From Bacteroides sp. (GTDB lineage: Bacteria > Bacteroidota > Bacteroidia > Bacteroidales > Muribaculaceae), in the NCBI GenBank assembly GCA_014802265.1, contig JAAVCP010000046.1, positions 1 to 55,185 on the forward strand: 55,185 bases of DNA. The letters are read 5' to 3'. Below, piece after piece: positions 16,645 through 25,900 of this stretch (the stretch's first letter is position 1; each line of letters begins with the position of its first letter). The notes beneath the pieces were generated by a model that worked only from the letters and a program-made list of their open reading frames with translations, did not search any database and had not been told where the DNA came from. The position numbers and the translations under genes are program-made.

Positions 16645-16760
16645 AATTTTACGGTTAAAATAACTGTTAGTAACCGTTACTGATGATATCTATATTGGTT
16701 ACACAATGTAAAATTAATAAATGTTTCCGTTATATCAAAATATTTAACGGTTAAATTAAC
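16645..16760. promoter_or_regulatory. Operator region between divergent regulators
   Basis: Inverted words ACGGTTA (16651-16657) and TAACCGT (16671-16677) are spaced by 13 bases, and TAACGGTTAA recurs at 16745-16754. The repeated half-site in an AT-rich gap between two divergent HTH genes is what a dimeric repressor would bind. Confidence 0.5.
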
Positions 16761-16774
16761 GTAATATAATCAAT

Positions 16775-17002
16775 ATGCGTAAAATTTCTCTCAGAGAGAT
16801 GTATGACGAGCTTAGAAAGGAGCCATCACCATCAAGAAAGTTCATAAGGGAACTTGCCGAGCTAACCAACAGAAGTGAGTTGACTGTTCGCCTTTGGCTT
16901 GGTGGTCATCATGAACCGGAGCCACTTGTCACTCAGATTATCGCCAAGGCGTATGATCTGGACCCAAGCGCATTGTTCCCCAAAGGAGATAATCATGACT
17001 AG
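16775..17002 (+). CDS. Small HTH regulator
   Basis: This 75-aa protein has a single helix-turn-helix-like region: SPSRKFIRELAELTNRSELT followed by VRLWLGGHHEPEPLVTQIIA. It is probably a Cro-like partner of the divergent repressor. Its last codons overlap the start of the next gene, with a good AAAGGAG ribosome-binding site inside its 3' end at about 16981-16987. Confidence 0.65.
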   Translation: MRKISLREMYDELRKEPSPSRKFIRELAELTNRSELTVRLWLGGHHEPEPLVTQIIAKAYDLDPSALFPKGDNHD

Positions 17003-17192
17003 TACAGAGCCTATTGTCAATCCGGCGGCAAGGTACTCGATTGAAGAGACGTGTAAGTTATTAAGCATACACAGAAACAGTCTGAGGAAATACACCGCTG
17101 AAGGGCGTATCAAGGCTGGAATCAGGAAGTCTACCGGAAGAAGATTCTACTTAGGCAGTGAGATAAGTAAATTCTGGCAACGCCAGCTCTAA
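16995..17192 (+). CDS. Excisionase-like HTH_17 (winged helix) protein
   Basis: From the ATG at 16995 this is a 65-aa protein with YSIEETCKLLSIHRNSLRKY and TAEGRIKAGIRKSTGRRFYL, the MerR-like/excisionase winged helix. The start is chosen by the AAGGAG eight bases upstream; a longer frame from 16899 overlaps the upstream gene out of phase. Small proteins like this act as excision directionality or replication control factors in Bacteroidales elements. The replication gene follows after six bases. Confidence 0.7.
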   Translation: MTSTEPIVNPAARYSIEETCKLLSIHRNSLRKYTAEGRIKAGIRKSTGRRFYLGSEISKFWQRQL

Positions 17193-17198
17193 AAGTGA

Positions 17199-18023
17199 AT
17201 GATAATGGCTAATGAAGAGGAGAATCACCCAAAGCGAGGGTGGATAGCGATTTCCCGAGATATTGACCGTCATTGGATATGGCTTGATGCGAAACGCTTT
17301 CAAATGTGGGTCCAAATGATACTATGGGCCCAATATCAAGATGGAGTGGTGACGATAGGAAGTAAGTCAGTCCGTCTGAAACGAGGTCAGTTCATAACAT
17401 CACTGAAAGTTCTTGCAGGCTATATGAGGTGTTGTAAACAGACAGTCATAACATTTCTTAGAGTGTTGGAATCCTCCAAAATGATAAAGAGAGAGAAGTT
17501 CGCTACCTATTCCGTCATCACCATCATAAATTATGACAAATATCAGCCTTCAAGAAACTACCGGATTCCTGCTTTTAGTGGGGGTGAAATTGATCGTAAT
17601 TCCGACCGAATTGCAGACCTCAAATTAGACCCAATAAAAGAAAGAATAAATAAAAAAGAAAAAATTTCTTCTTCATCATCGCGCGAGAAAAATTTAGAAT
17701 TTTATCAGGAGATTAGATGTTCGGAAGACTTCTGGCTTAAAACATCGGAAGCCCTTTCAGTTTCGATTGAGTATTTGAAGAAGTATGCCGAAGAATTTTT
17801 CGATGAACGCCAGGCCAAAGAAGACTTTCAAGAGGACGTGATAAAAGTCAGGACGTATCTCTTCAATTGGCTGCGAAAGAAAGTTGAGATTCATAATAAG
17901 CATACGGATAAAAACCTCAATTCAAAGAAAGGGACAGCATATGGCACAACCGAAACTGATAATCGACGAGGAGTTGATGCGCCAACTCCATCAGCAGAAA
18001 CTCTTTCCAAAGGAATCTTTTAA
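17199..18023 (+). CDS. Phage/ICE-type replisome organiser (DnaD-like)
   Basis: This 274-aa protein starts with a winged-helix replication-initiator domain (RGWIAISRDIDRHWIWLDAK, LKVLAGYMRCCKQTVITFLR, residues about 13-110). An A-rich, low-complexity linker (residues 145-165) and a C-terminal helical domain (SEDFWLKTSEALSVSIEYLK, VRTYLFNWLRKK) follow, of the kind that contacts the helicase loader. The linker is very A/G-rich in DNA and could hold an origin, as in many phage initiators. Translation may start at 17199 or at the ATG two codons later. Its 3' end overlaps the helicase-loader gene by about 80 bases in another frame. Confidence 0.75.
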   Translation: MIMANEEENHPKRGWIAISRDIDRHWIWLDAKRFQMWVQMILWAQYQDGVVTIGSKSVRLKRGQFITSLKVLAGYMRCCKQTVITFLRVLESSKMIKREKFATYSVITIINYDKYQPSRNYRIPAFSGGEIDRNSDRIADLKLDPIKERINKKEKISSSSSREKNLEFYQEIRCSEDFWLKTSEALSVSIEYLKKYAEEFFDERQAKEDFQEDVIKVRTYLFNWLRKKVEIHNKHTDKNLNSKKGTAYGTTETDNRRGVDAPTPSAETLSKGIF

Positions 18024-18612
18024 GATAGATTTGCCGGTGGAGGAGATTGCAAGACTGTTGATGAACTGTTATGTAGAGAAGGTTCGTGAGAGAAACAGAC
18101 AGTTCGTTCACGATGAGCATACCGAGCGGCAGGTTATGACCATCGCAGAGATTCTTGGTACCCCCTCGCACAAGTTCGGGATATTGCTTTCCGGTCAATG
18201 TGGCAATGGGAAGACAACGATGCTGTATGCGATACGTACTCTGATCCACTTTCTATATTCTCGCGGAAGCCGTTATCTTCCGAAAGACCTTTCTTCGGAA
18301 ATCCCTATTGTGACGGCAAAACGAGTCATAGAGGAAACTATCTCGTCCGACCATATGGCCTTTCGACATCAGGATATTCTCATGATAGACGATCTTGGGC
18401 ATGAACCAACAGAGATAGTCCATTACGGCATGGTGTATACCCCGGTTGTGGATTTGCTGGAGGCAAGATATGAGAGAATGAAGTATACTATCATATCCAC
18501 CAATCTCCCTCCTACAGAAATACGACCCAAGTACAAAAATCGTCTTGCCGACAGGTTCAACGAAATGATGAACTTTGTGGAGTTTACAGGCGAGTCATAC
18601 AGATTAATTTAA
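17941..18612 (+). CDS. DnaC/IstB-like helicase loader ATPase
   Basis: This 223-aa AAA+ protein has Walker A GQCGNGKTTM at about residue 84 and Walker B ILMIDDLGHEP at about 148, followed by a sensor region IISTNLPPTEIR and a C-terminal arginine patch (RLADRFNEM). Such loaders deliver the replicative helicase to the origin opened by the upstream initiator. The ATG at 17941 is chosen because the homologous part begins there; the frame extends back to 17884 inside the initiator gene. The pair forms the element's own replication module. Confidence 0.85.
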   Translation: MAQPKLIIDEELMRQLHQQKLFPKESFKIDLPVEEIARLLMNCYVEKVRERNRQFVHDEHTERQVMTIAEILGTPSHKFGILLSGQCGNGKTTMLYAIRTLIHFLYSRGSRYLPKDLSSEIPIVTAKRVIEETISSDHMAFRHQDILMIDDLGHEPTEIVHYGMVYTPVVDLLEARYERMKYTIISTNLPPTEIRPKYKNRLADRFNEMMNFVEFTGESYRLI

Positions 18613-18663
18613 GATGGATAATAATTTAGATGCACGCGATATACGCATAAACACTAAAACGGC

Positions 18664-18859
18664 ATGAAATATAGACATATAGAATGTGCAAACACATCCG
18701 AAGCAGGAATCTATCAGGTTAAGTTAAAAACTATCTAAGAATGAAACGGAGGTCTGGCATAATTCAGAAGCTGACTATTACGGTCTTTCACGCTTACTGG
18801 ATAAATACGAGATCCAATCATTTGAAGTCTCCTTGGAGCCGGAAGGAACTCGTAAGTAA
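18664..18859 (+). pseudogene. Frameshifted paralogue of the small gene at 18943
   Basis: The first half reads MKYRHIECANTSEAGIYQVK. After a one-base slip in the A run at about 18730, the frame resumes with NETEVWHNSEADYYGLSRLL and DKYEIQSFEVSLEPEG. This parallels the downstream intact gene segment by segment (MYQIKIRK, EIWHN, YGLTRMVDK, EIKSFEF). It arose by tandem duplication and was inactivated by a single indel. Confidence 0.75.
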
Positions 18860-18942
18860 TCCGGAATTTTGAACTTTACACAGTTGTATCAAATCTCCGG
18901 ACATGAAGTGAAACAAGAAACTTGAAAGTAAAATATAAATAT

Positions 18943-19134
18943 ATGAAACGCAGGCACTACGACTTTTCCCAATCCAAAGAATCGGGAATGTATCAGATTA
19001 AGATTAGGAAATTTAACGGAGATATGGAGATTTGGCATAATGTCATGCCAAATTTATACGGACTTACCCGAATGGTAGATAAGTGTGAGATAAAATCATT
19101 TGAATTTCTATGGGAACCTCGTGAAATCAACTGA
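18943..19134 (+). CDS. Small conserved-looking protein, intact member of a tandem pair
   Basis: This 63-aa protein (start at 18943) has alternating strands: RRHYDFSQSKESGMYQIKIR, DMEIWHNVMPNLYGLTRMVD, CEIKSFEFLWEP. No domain is recognised. Comparison with the broken copy upstream shows conservation at W-H-N, Y-G-L and S-F-E, which supports it as a true gene. It lies in the small-gene zone behind the replication genes. Confidence 0.55.
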   Translation: MKRRHYDFSQSKESGMYQIKIRKFNGDMEIWHNVMPNLYGLTRMVDKCEIKSFEFLWEPREIN

Positions 19135-19178
19135 GGAAATGTCTTTTTGTAAAATTCAAAAAGTATAAGTTTTACAGA

Positions 19179-19445
19179 ATGATGCAGTACGAAGACAAAA
19201 CGTTTAGAAAAGTGGAACGGAAGAAGAATATAACGATTATTCCTGAGTATCTTTATTCAGTCAAGGAAGCCATGTACTTCCTGGGAGTTCATCGTGTGAC
19301 TATATACAGATACATGAATAATCCCGACAATCCTCTTGAAGCAATTAGATTCAACCATGACCGTATGATATTGTTCCGAGGCTCTGTATTGTTAGCTTAT
19401 AAAGCCTGCAGCCTCCCAAAGAGAGGTCGAAGGAGAAAACAGTAA
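19179..19445 (+). CDS. Excisionase-family HTH_17 DNA-binding protein
   Basis: This 88-aa protein carries YSVKEAMYFLGVHRVTIYRY, an HTH_17 recognition helix, followed by a wing (AIRFNHDRMILFRGSVLLAY) and a basic tail ending KRGRRRKQ. It can start at either of two adjacent ATGs. It ends two bases before the stop of a convergent gene. A role as excisionase or control factor is likely from the family. Confidence 0.7.
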   Translation: MMQYEDKTFRKVERKKNITIIPEYLYSVKEAMYFLGVHRVTIYRYMNNPDNPLEAIRFNHDRMILFRGSVLLAYKACSLPKRGRRRKQ

Positions 19446-19446
19446 G

Positions 19447-19842
19447 TCAGTTCCAATGAAACCACGGGAGTAAAATAAGTCGTTCCTGCCTGTATGCGAG
19501 TTCCGACAAATCTACTGCGAGAAGCCATGCACGGGTCCGTATTTCGTCCATGTCGGCAACGGCTTGGAGGTATCGGGTCGATGAAAACTGACCGGATGCG
19601 TCTGACCACTCGACGGCATAACGCTCGGGGTCGAGTTCATCGACAAAGGAGATGATCTCGTCAACGAGAGTGCCGACAATACCTTCCGACAACTCGGCGG
19701 TGAAGCAGAACTGCAAGCCGCCGAGCGTCCGCCTCTGGAAATCAAAGTAGAAAGAGTTTTCTTCCGATATTGTGACCGAGACAAGCCAACCTTGCTTGAC
19801 CGCTATTCTGATTATATCGCTATGCAACACTGAGTATCTCAT
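19447..19842 (-). CDS. Hypothetical protein of mobile-element type
   Basis: From the ATG at 19842 this is 131 aa, beginning RYSVLHSDIIRIAVKQGWLV. It is mildly acidic with mixed alpha/beta pattern and no membrane segment or known motif. The frame reaches back to 19941, but that extension is less protein-like. It is the last gene of a leftward set that begins at 21044. Confidence 0.5.
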   Translation of the reverse strand: MRYSVLHSDIIRIAVKQGWLVSVTISEENSFYFDFQRRTLGGLQFCFTAELSEGIVGTLVDEIISFVDELDPERYAVEWSDASGQFSSTRYLQAVADMDEIRTRAWLLAVDLSELAYRQERLILLPWFHWN

Positions 19843-19982
19843 AATGAAAAGTGATTTAGTTTGGTGAATATTTGGTACTATTCCACGCACCTTGACCTGC
19901 CACGTCTGAGAGGATATGGCAGGTCGCTTTTTTGTAGTCAATGTCAGCCGTGGCGGAGAGATCCACGGCTAACGTTTCGGGG

Positions 19983-20345
19983 TCAATGGTAAAGGCGGGT
20001 CAGAAACTTCTGAAGTCGCTTGTCTGCTATCTTCCCTATCGGGCATGGTTTGAAATACGGCACTTGAACCACGCGGAGAATACCGTAGCCATGCTTCCGG
20101 CAGTCAAGCTCGATGTCGGAAAGTTCATTGAGGGAGATATATCCGTACTCATCTTCTTGAAGACCGACAACAATGCCGAAAAGCCTTGTGTCGTCCTCGT
20201 CCCTGCTCCCTTCAAGTATGAACCACCGGACATTTCCGATTGCGAATATCGCCACACAGATAGCGTCTTTTTTCTTGTCGTCCTGCGAATATAGAGGATA
20301 GTCCTTGATTGCTTCCTCAAACTGGGGTGTCAAAAGTCTGCACAT
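19983..20345 (-). CDS. DUF2958 family protein
   Basis: This 120-aa protein has the DUF2958 pattern: LLTPQFEEAIKDYPLYSQDD near the N terminus, a central strand pair (RWFILEGSRDEDD, LFGIVVGLQEDEYGYISLNE) and ELSDIELDCRKHGYG. The family is common on plasmids and conjugative elements; its function is unknown. It is preceded on the same strand by a small broken gene two bases away. Confidence 0.75.
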   Translation of the reverse strand: MCRLLTPQFEEAIKDYPLYSQDDKKKDAICVAIFAIGNVRWFILEGSRDEDDTRLFGIVVGLQEDEYGYISLNELSDIELDCRKHGYGILRVVQVPYFKPCPIGKIADKRLQKFLTRLYH

Positions 20346-20346
20346 A

Positions 20347-20514
20347 TCAGTTAAATTCTATTTCATCATCATATAGTTCTATTCTCGCTCCACTGCTGAA
20401 CTCCACGATGAAGCGGTAGCCGTTACGTCCAATGATTGTGCCTCGGTGGTAGCCACGCCAAGATTATTTGAGTTCACACTGCCGTCCGTATTCGGGGAAA
20501 TCTGTATCGTCCAT
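20347..20514 (-). pseudogene. Small gene interrupted by an in-frame stop
   Basis: The frame starts at ATG 20514 (MDDTDFPEYGRQCELK), meets TAA at 20464-20466 as codon 17, then continues open with SWRGYHRGTIIGRNGYRFIV and EFSSGARIELYDDEIEFN to a TGA at 20347-20349. The 55-codon product would be a small beta-rich protein. Its close fit between two genes (three and two bases away) shows it was part of this operon. Confidence 0.65.
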
Positions 20515-20516
20515 AG

Positions 20517-20837
20517 TTATTTGTTGTTTTGAAGGTTGGTATAATCGGGGTCATAGGCAAGGTCTGCTTCTATGAGTGAAGTGTATGCCACATCTGCCAT
20601 TTTTGATGCCCACTCGTTACGTTGGTCATATCTCCCCTTTTTGTAGTTGTGAGCAAGAGCCTTGATAAAGCCAAGGCAAACCTTGAACGCCTGCTGTTGG
20701 AGATAGCGGTGCATTGTTGTCATAGCCATACCAGTCTTTTCAGTGTTGCTCACTCTGCCGTTGACAAAGTTCTCAAACTCTTCAACGAATGCTTTGTCGC
20801 CATTGGCGATATTCATAAAGTCAATATCAGTATTCAT
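20517..20837 (-). CDS. Hypothetical helical protein
   Basis: This 106-aa, largely helical soluble protein contains DKAFVEEFENFVNGRV, MHRYLQQQAFKVCLGFIKAL and YDPDYTNLQNNK at the end. No known domain is recognised. It lies in a tight leftward operon. Confidence 0.5.
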   Translation of the reverse strand: MNTDIDFMNIANGDKAFVEEFENFVNGRVSNTEKTGMAMTTMHRYLQQQAFKVCLGFIKALAHNYKKGRYDQRNEWASKMADVAYTSLIEADLAYDPDYTNLQNNK

Positions 20838-20849
20838 ATCGGTTAGGGT

Positions 20850-21044
20850 TTAGATGGTTGCTTGATTGTATATTTGAGGCTCTGACGTCACATTGTAGAT
20901 ATAGCTGCCACACCTCACTAATAGGCACTCTGCGCCATAATAGAGTTTCTTCATACCTCGGACACTCCCTGTCTTGTGGAAGTTTGGGAAGCGGTCTATA
21001 CATACTCGCTTGCCCTCTGCGATTGTCATTCTTTTCACTCTCAT
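20850..21044 (-). CDS. Small hypothetical protein, first gene of the leftward operon
   Basis: This 64-aa basic, beta-rich protein (RMTIAEGKRVCIDRFPNFHK, CGSYIYNVTSEPQ) has no known domain. It starts just downstream of a roughly 280-bp noncoding module that is repeated twice more in the window, both times upstream of leftward genes. Confidence 0.5.
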   Translation of the reverse strand: MRVKRMTIAEGKRVCIDRFPNFHKTGSVRGMKKLYYGAECLLVRCGSYIYNVTSEPQIYNQATI

Positions 21045-21061
21045 AGTTCTTGAAATGTTTG

Positions 21062-21345
21062 AGTTCTAATTATTTCCCCTTTTGTTATGCTCTTTTGAGC
21101 ATATCCGGCAGGGCTGGCCGTTTTTTCGTGCAGTTTCAAACTGCGGACATTAGGGAGTGATAAGGCAAGTGTGGAGTCAAGGCAAAACCGGGATACCCAA
21201 ATTTTTGAGGTAGGAGAAAATTTGTGGAGGCTCACGGGTGCAGACGCAGACGGAAAGCAGAGTGGTACTTGACGTTCCTCCCGTCCGCAGTAACTTCGCA
21301 CAGAAAAACGACTCCCTGCCGAGGCTCAATCATCACAAAGGAAAG
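21062..21345. repeat. Conserved 280-bp noncoding module, copy A
   Basis: The module shares its whole length with 42925-43210 and 45455-45725. From left to right it holds a palindrome (ATGCTC paired with GAGCAT, replaced by AAGCTC/GAGCTT in the other copies), CCGGCAGGGCTGGCCG, GATAAGGCAAGTGTGGAGTC and CTTGACGTTCCTCCC. A rightward -7-like TAACTTCG and AGGCTCAATCATCACAA follow. In this copy the -7 has C where the other two have T (TAACTTTG). It separates a leftward operon from the BREX genes. Confidence 0.75.
21269..21298 (+). promoter_or_regulatory. Module-A rightward promoter (weakened)
   Basis: TTG at 21269-21271 and TAACTTCG at 21291-21298 are 19 bases apart, the same geometry as in copies B and C. 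The T-to-C change in the last part of the -7 element should lower its strength. Confidence 0.4.
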
Positions 21346-21477
21346 AGTCTGTTTTTGAGTTTGAAAAATGGGTCATTCAGTTAAAATTAGATCTTATGAG
21401 AAAAATCCTAATAGCCTAAAAAGAGGATTCAGAGTGAAAAAATCCCTTGTAGAATAGCCTCTATATGGATTTTTTAC

Positions 21478-21485
21478 TAACTTTG
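21478..21485 (+). promoter_or_regulatory. -7 element for the BREX operon
   Basis: TAACTTTG, followed by CA, is a perfect Bacteroidota -7 element. A convincing -33 TTG at the right distance is not seen, so the promoter may need an activator. It places transcription start near 21492, inside the longest brxA frame, and so argues for a downstream brxA start. Confidence 0.5.
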
Positions 21486-21538
21486 CAAGTTAAGAAACGC
21501 CAATCTGAAAATGACCAGTCAGTAAATACAAAGACATA

Positions 21539-21620
21539 CGGCGAGAGCCGAAAACTTTGGGAACATCCTTGTAGTCGTTACAGGCTTTGGTCGGCCTTCA
21601 GATGCTACTTGGATGTTCCC
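21539..21620 (+). promoter_or_regulatory. Structured 5' leader of the BREX operon, possible attenuator
   Basis: Between the -7 element and the brxA start there are two hairpins. CGGC-GAGA-GCCG at 21539-21550 has a GNRA-type loop. A long-range perfect ten-base pairing joins GGGAACATCC (21559-21568) with GGATGTTCCC (21611-21620), followed by TTTTATAAT. The second resembles an intrinsic terminator placed 12 bases before the start codon. The 42-base loop itself has AGGC/GCCT pairing. Regulation by attenuation or by a protein binding the palindrome is inferred. Confidence 0.5.
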
Positions 21621-21632
21621 TTTTATAATAAG

Positions 21633-22283
21633 ATGACGCAGCGAGAATTACAGAAAAAAAGTCCATATACAGCCGGTATGACTGGATGCGGGTTTATGAT
21701 AGATGAAATGAACCGTATCCTGCCTTTACTGATGGAGGATAATTCAGATGCGCTTCTCAAGCAAGAAATAGAATCTAACGAACTGCTTCTAATTACTACC
21801 AAAACCACTCGCTGTCGTGCTGTGCCTGAGTTTAAGCGTCGTTACACTTCTATGCCTCGTTCATTTTGGGAAAAATATCTTATGCTATCTCCTAAAATGC
21901 AAAATATCGCGATGTTTCTTGTCTTATTGAAAGCTTATCGTATCTACTTCGACTTTCAAATCGAGGTGGTTCTCCGAAAATGGAACTCATTTGACCAGAC
22001 AGTGACTAAGAACAATTTACTCGCAGCTCTCTCAGACATTGCTTGCAATGATGCTTTCGTTGACTCATGGAGTGATGACACCAGAGGTAAGATTGCTTCG
22101 GCTTTTCTTTCAGTGCTTCGTAAAGTAGGTTTTATCCCCGAAAAAGCAAACGATCTTCACTCGCTTGACAATTACACTGATGAAGAATTAAAATTCTTCG
22201 TGCAGATTGGCGAACCTTGGTTCCTTGAAGCAATTCTGTTGCCTCAATATCGTATAGAAACCATAAAATCCATTGCATTATGA
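21633..22283 (+). CDS. brxA: BREX protein BrxA (DUF1819)
   Basis: From the ATG at 21633 this is a 216-aa helical protein of the DUF1819/BrxA family (KSPYTAGMTGCGFMIDEMNR, MPRSFWEKYLMLSPKMQNIA, YFDFQIEVVLRKWNSF). BrxA is a small DNA-binding protein required for full BREX defence. The frame extends upstream to 21465 (272 aa), but that part crosses the -7 element and leader hairpin and would be long for the family. Its stop overlaps the brxB start (ATGA at 22280-22283), so the two are translationally coupled. Confidence 0.85.
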   Translation: MTQRELQKKSPYTAGMTGCGFMIDEMNRILPLLMEDNSDALLKQEIESNELLLITTKTTRCRAVPEFKRRYTSMPRSFWEKYLMLSPKMQNIAMFLVLLKAYRIYFDFQIEVVLRKWNSFDQTVTKNNLLAALSDIACNDAFVDSWSDDTRGKIASAFLSVLRKVGFIPEKANDLHSLDNYTDEELKFFVQIGEPWFLEAILLPQYRIETIKSIAL

Positions 22284-22909
22284 GTGAGATTGTAGTTGAC
22301 AAACTTTATGAGCGGCTTTGTCAGCCGGATTTTCAGGATACTCCTCATGGCGATTTGTTTTATAACTATTTCATAGTTCCATACGATCCCGCAAAGGAAT
22401 ACGAGACCCGCGAACGCATCCAATGGTATCATGATAACTTGATTCGTCCAACGAACTTTGTCAATGCACTTCACATCGACATTTTCGAGGAGTTTTGCAA
22501 TTATCTAGACAATAAACCCTTCGGCAAAAAATATCCTTCTTATCTGAAATATCTTATCGAGAAGGAATCCAAGGATTTTGAAAGCTCCGCAGGTGTTGCC
22601 CGTTCCTTGACACAACAGGCACAATGCGATGCATTCATCCAGTATATCAGAGACAGAATTGTGGCGCATAAAGAGGCTGAAACCGAAAACAAGACTCCAT
22701 ATGTTTTTATATCGGGCTTTGGCAACATTTATCCTTATCTTCGTCTATCCACTTTCCTCAATAAATACGAAGAACATAATCAAACCCACGCATACAAGAT
22801 ATTCGTGTTTTACCCTGGCGAGCCTGACGGTAACTCTTATAAACTGTTCGACCGTTTTGCCGACCAACATGTCTATCGTGCAGCTCTTATTCTAGATTTC
22901 AGAAATTAA
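22280..22909 (+). CDS. brxB: BREX protein BrxB (DUF1788)
   Basis: This 209-aa protein is of the DUF1788 family, recognised from LYERLCQPDFQDT near the start, YVFISGFGNIYPYLRLSTFL near residue 140 and IFVFYPGEPDGNSYKLFDRF near 175. BrxB is a core part of type I BREX with no known enzymatic activity, thought to assist assembly of the BrxC/PglX/PglZ complex. It overlaps brxA by four bases and is followed by brxC after six. Confidence 0.9.
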   Translation: MSEIVVDKLYERLCQPDFQDTPHGDLFYNYFIVPYDPAKEYETRERIQWYHDNLIRPTNFVNALHIDIFEEFCNYLDNKPFGKKYPSYLKYLIEKESKDFESSAGVARSLTQQAQCDAFIQYIRDRIVAHKEAETENKTPYVFISGFGNIYPYLRLSTFLNKYEEHNQTHAYKIFVFYPGEPDGNSYKLFDRFADQHVYRAALILDFRN

Positions 22910-22915
22910 AACGTC

Positions 22916-25900
22916 ATGGCAGATTTCAAATATTTATACGAACTTTACGAAAAGGAAATTGACCGTCCCTTTAATCCGGCGGTCAATGCGTCAGATTTCA
23001 AAACTGATACCGTTAATGTTGAAATTGACGAGTATGTTTTCACTGATGAAATCATAAACAACATCTATCATGTGCTTTCTGCCATCCGAGACCGACAGAC
23101 AGCACATAATGGCATTTGGATAAATGGTTACTTCGGTTCCGGTAAGTCTCACTTTCTTAAATTCCTTGACTATTGCCTTCATCCTGATTATAACACTCGG
23201 GCTCTTGGGCGTCTCGCCGAGGCAGTCAAGGAACACGATCCGCTCCAGAACCCGCAGTCAAGATGTGAGGTTACTATCGCTGATGTCAATGCTCTGAGTG
23301 ACTGGCTACGTTCGGCTTCTGTTGAGACCATTCTGTTCAACATAGGTTCGGTTGCCAATTCCAACACCAATCAGCAAAAGGTATTTACAGAGGTGTTTTG
23401 GCATGAGTTGAATCGACACCGTGGTTACAACACTTTCAATCTGCCACTTGCTCAATATCTTGAAAAAGCTCTTGACGAAAAAGGAAAATTCGACGAGTTC
23501 AAACAGAAGCTTGATGAGGAATTTGGATGGGACTGGAAGGAGATGGCTGCAGAACTCGCCAATACTGAACTTGACACGGTTCTTGAAGCTGCCAAAGACG
23601 TTGTGCCAACTCTGTCTATAGACGTTATCCGTCAGCGTATTGTCAAGAACGATTTTCCCCTCACTGTGGAGGCGTTCATGAAAGAGCTTCGCTCTTTTGT
23701 GGCGTCAAAACCCTCAAATTTCCGTCTCGTGTTCTTTGCAGATGAAATTTCACAGTTTATCGACAATCGTAGCGCACTTCTGCTGCAACTCCAGCAGATA
23801 GTCAGTGACCTGCATGAAGCTTGCGAGGGAAAGGTTTGGATTGCCTGTACTGCACAACAGGACCTCTCCGAAATTCTTGGAGACTGCCATATCTCCAAGA
23901 CAACAGATGATTACGGCAAAATTATGGGGCGTTTTCAGGTCAAGGTCTCGCTCAAAGGTACTAACTCGGAGTATATAACTCAGAAACGTATACTTGAAAA
24001 GAAGGGTTCCGCTTCAATCGCTCTCGAAAAGAGCTTTGAAAAGATACACAGTAACATTACTGCTCAGTTACTTCTTCCAACGGGCTATAACACATATCGC
24101 TCAAAGGAGGAATATGCCGCCTATTATCCATTTGTTCCTTATCAGTTTACTCTGATGATGAACATTTTCGATGCTTTTGTCACTCAGAACTTCGTGGATA
24201 AAGAGGTCAAAGGCAATGAACGAAGCATAATCAAGATTACTCATTCCGTAGCCAGAGACACAAAGGACCAGGAAATAGGTAATATAATCTCCTTCGACCA
24301 GTTCTATAACGCTATGTTCCGCGGCTCCCTTACTACCAAAGGGCAGAAATCTATCGCTACGGCCAACAATGTCATAGAGTCATACAATGTCAACCGCGAA
24401 CTCGGGGAGCGTGTGCTGAATGTTCTCTTTATGATTTGCAATATGGACGAGCAGCAGCGACGCGTTTTCCCGGCTACTGCCGACTATGTGACAACACTCC
24501 TTATGCGTGATGTCGATGAGAATAAACTGAAACTTAAAAGTGATGTGCAGGGAGTTATCGACTATCTATGCGATAATAACATTCTTCGTCGCGATACTCT
24601 CGCTGACGGACATACAGAGTTTTACACCTTCTTCACAGAGGAAGAACGTCGTGTAGCAGCTTCAATTGGCAACCAGTACGTTGACAATGACTTCATGGCA
24701 AACCTGCTGATTGACTTCTTCAAGGAATATCTGGCACCGCAAAACCGTGAGTCCTACTGTTCATCGAAATTCTCAGTTGGGGGCATTGTCAACGGAAAAA
24801 CCTTCTTGACTTCCAATTCTGATATTTCTGTGGATTTTGTGCTGGAATACGATGGTACAGTCCACGAGTATGCCTTCCGCAATCCCGAGAGCCGCCTTGC
24901 CTTCTTTATGGCCGATGGATTTTCAGCTGATCCTCAGTTGCGAAACCGTCTCACATGGATTTGCAAAGTTCGTAAATTCCTCCAGTCTCCGGAGGGTCAG
25001 AGCACGTCAGATGCTCGAAAAGCGGCTTTAGACAAGTTCCGTCAGATGGCAAGCGACGAATATAAGGAGATTCAGAAAGCGTTGAAAGCACTCTTTAATT
25101 CCGCTCAGGTCATATCTTCCAGTCAACAACTTGCAGTAGCATCTTCGACTAAAGATAAAGACCGGTACAACGAAGCCGTGGCTCGTCACTTGCATAACGT
25201 GTATCCCTACGCTAAGCTCGCTGTAGGATCATCTGTTCCCCGTAATGAAGCAGATCTCAAATCAAAAATTCTACGCCCCTCGCAGAAAGATGAATATACG
25301 GGTGTCAATCAGACTCTCACAACTCCCGAGACTGAGATTGAGAACTATCTGAAACGTCGTGGTGGGGAAGCCAATCTCAAAGATATAGTCAAAGAGTTTG
25401 GGTCCGCACCATACGGTTGGAGCCAAGAGGCAACCATCTTCTTCGCCAATGAGCTTATCCGCCGTAACGTGCGCGAATTTACCTACAACAATGCTGAGAA
25501 TCCGGATCGCAATATCATTGCAAACAATGTGTTGCGCGACATTGCGAAGTTTATGGTTAAGGCTACCAAGGAAATACCGCAGAGTGTCATAAATGATTTC
25601 CTTGATGCCTGGCACGATATTTTCGGCGATGCAAGTTCTCCTTCGTCAGGACATCCTGCCGATATTCATAACTGGGCTAAGGACATTCTCAATACCAAAA
25701 TCGGTATTGATCGGGATGCCATCGATAAGCTTGGCGGAAGTTCATCGCCCGTTGCCGGTTGGCTTACGGACTCGATTGAACTTCTCAGGGAATGGCTGCA
25801 GGTCCGTGATGATGAGCCGTTTTTCCGTCGCATAGCCTCCGACCGCGTAAAGGCAAAAAAGCTAATGGATGAAACCAAACAGGTTCGTCAGTTTGCTGAC

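Noticed and set aside
21465..21632. Upstream extension of brxA
   Set aside because: It spans a perfect -7 element and the leader hairpins, and makes the protein longer than usual BrxA.
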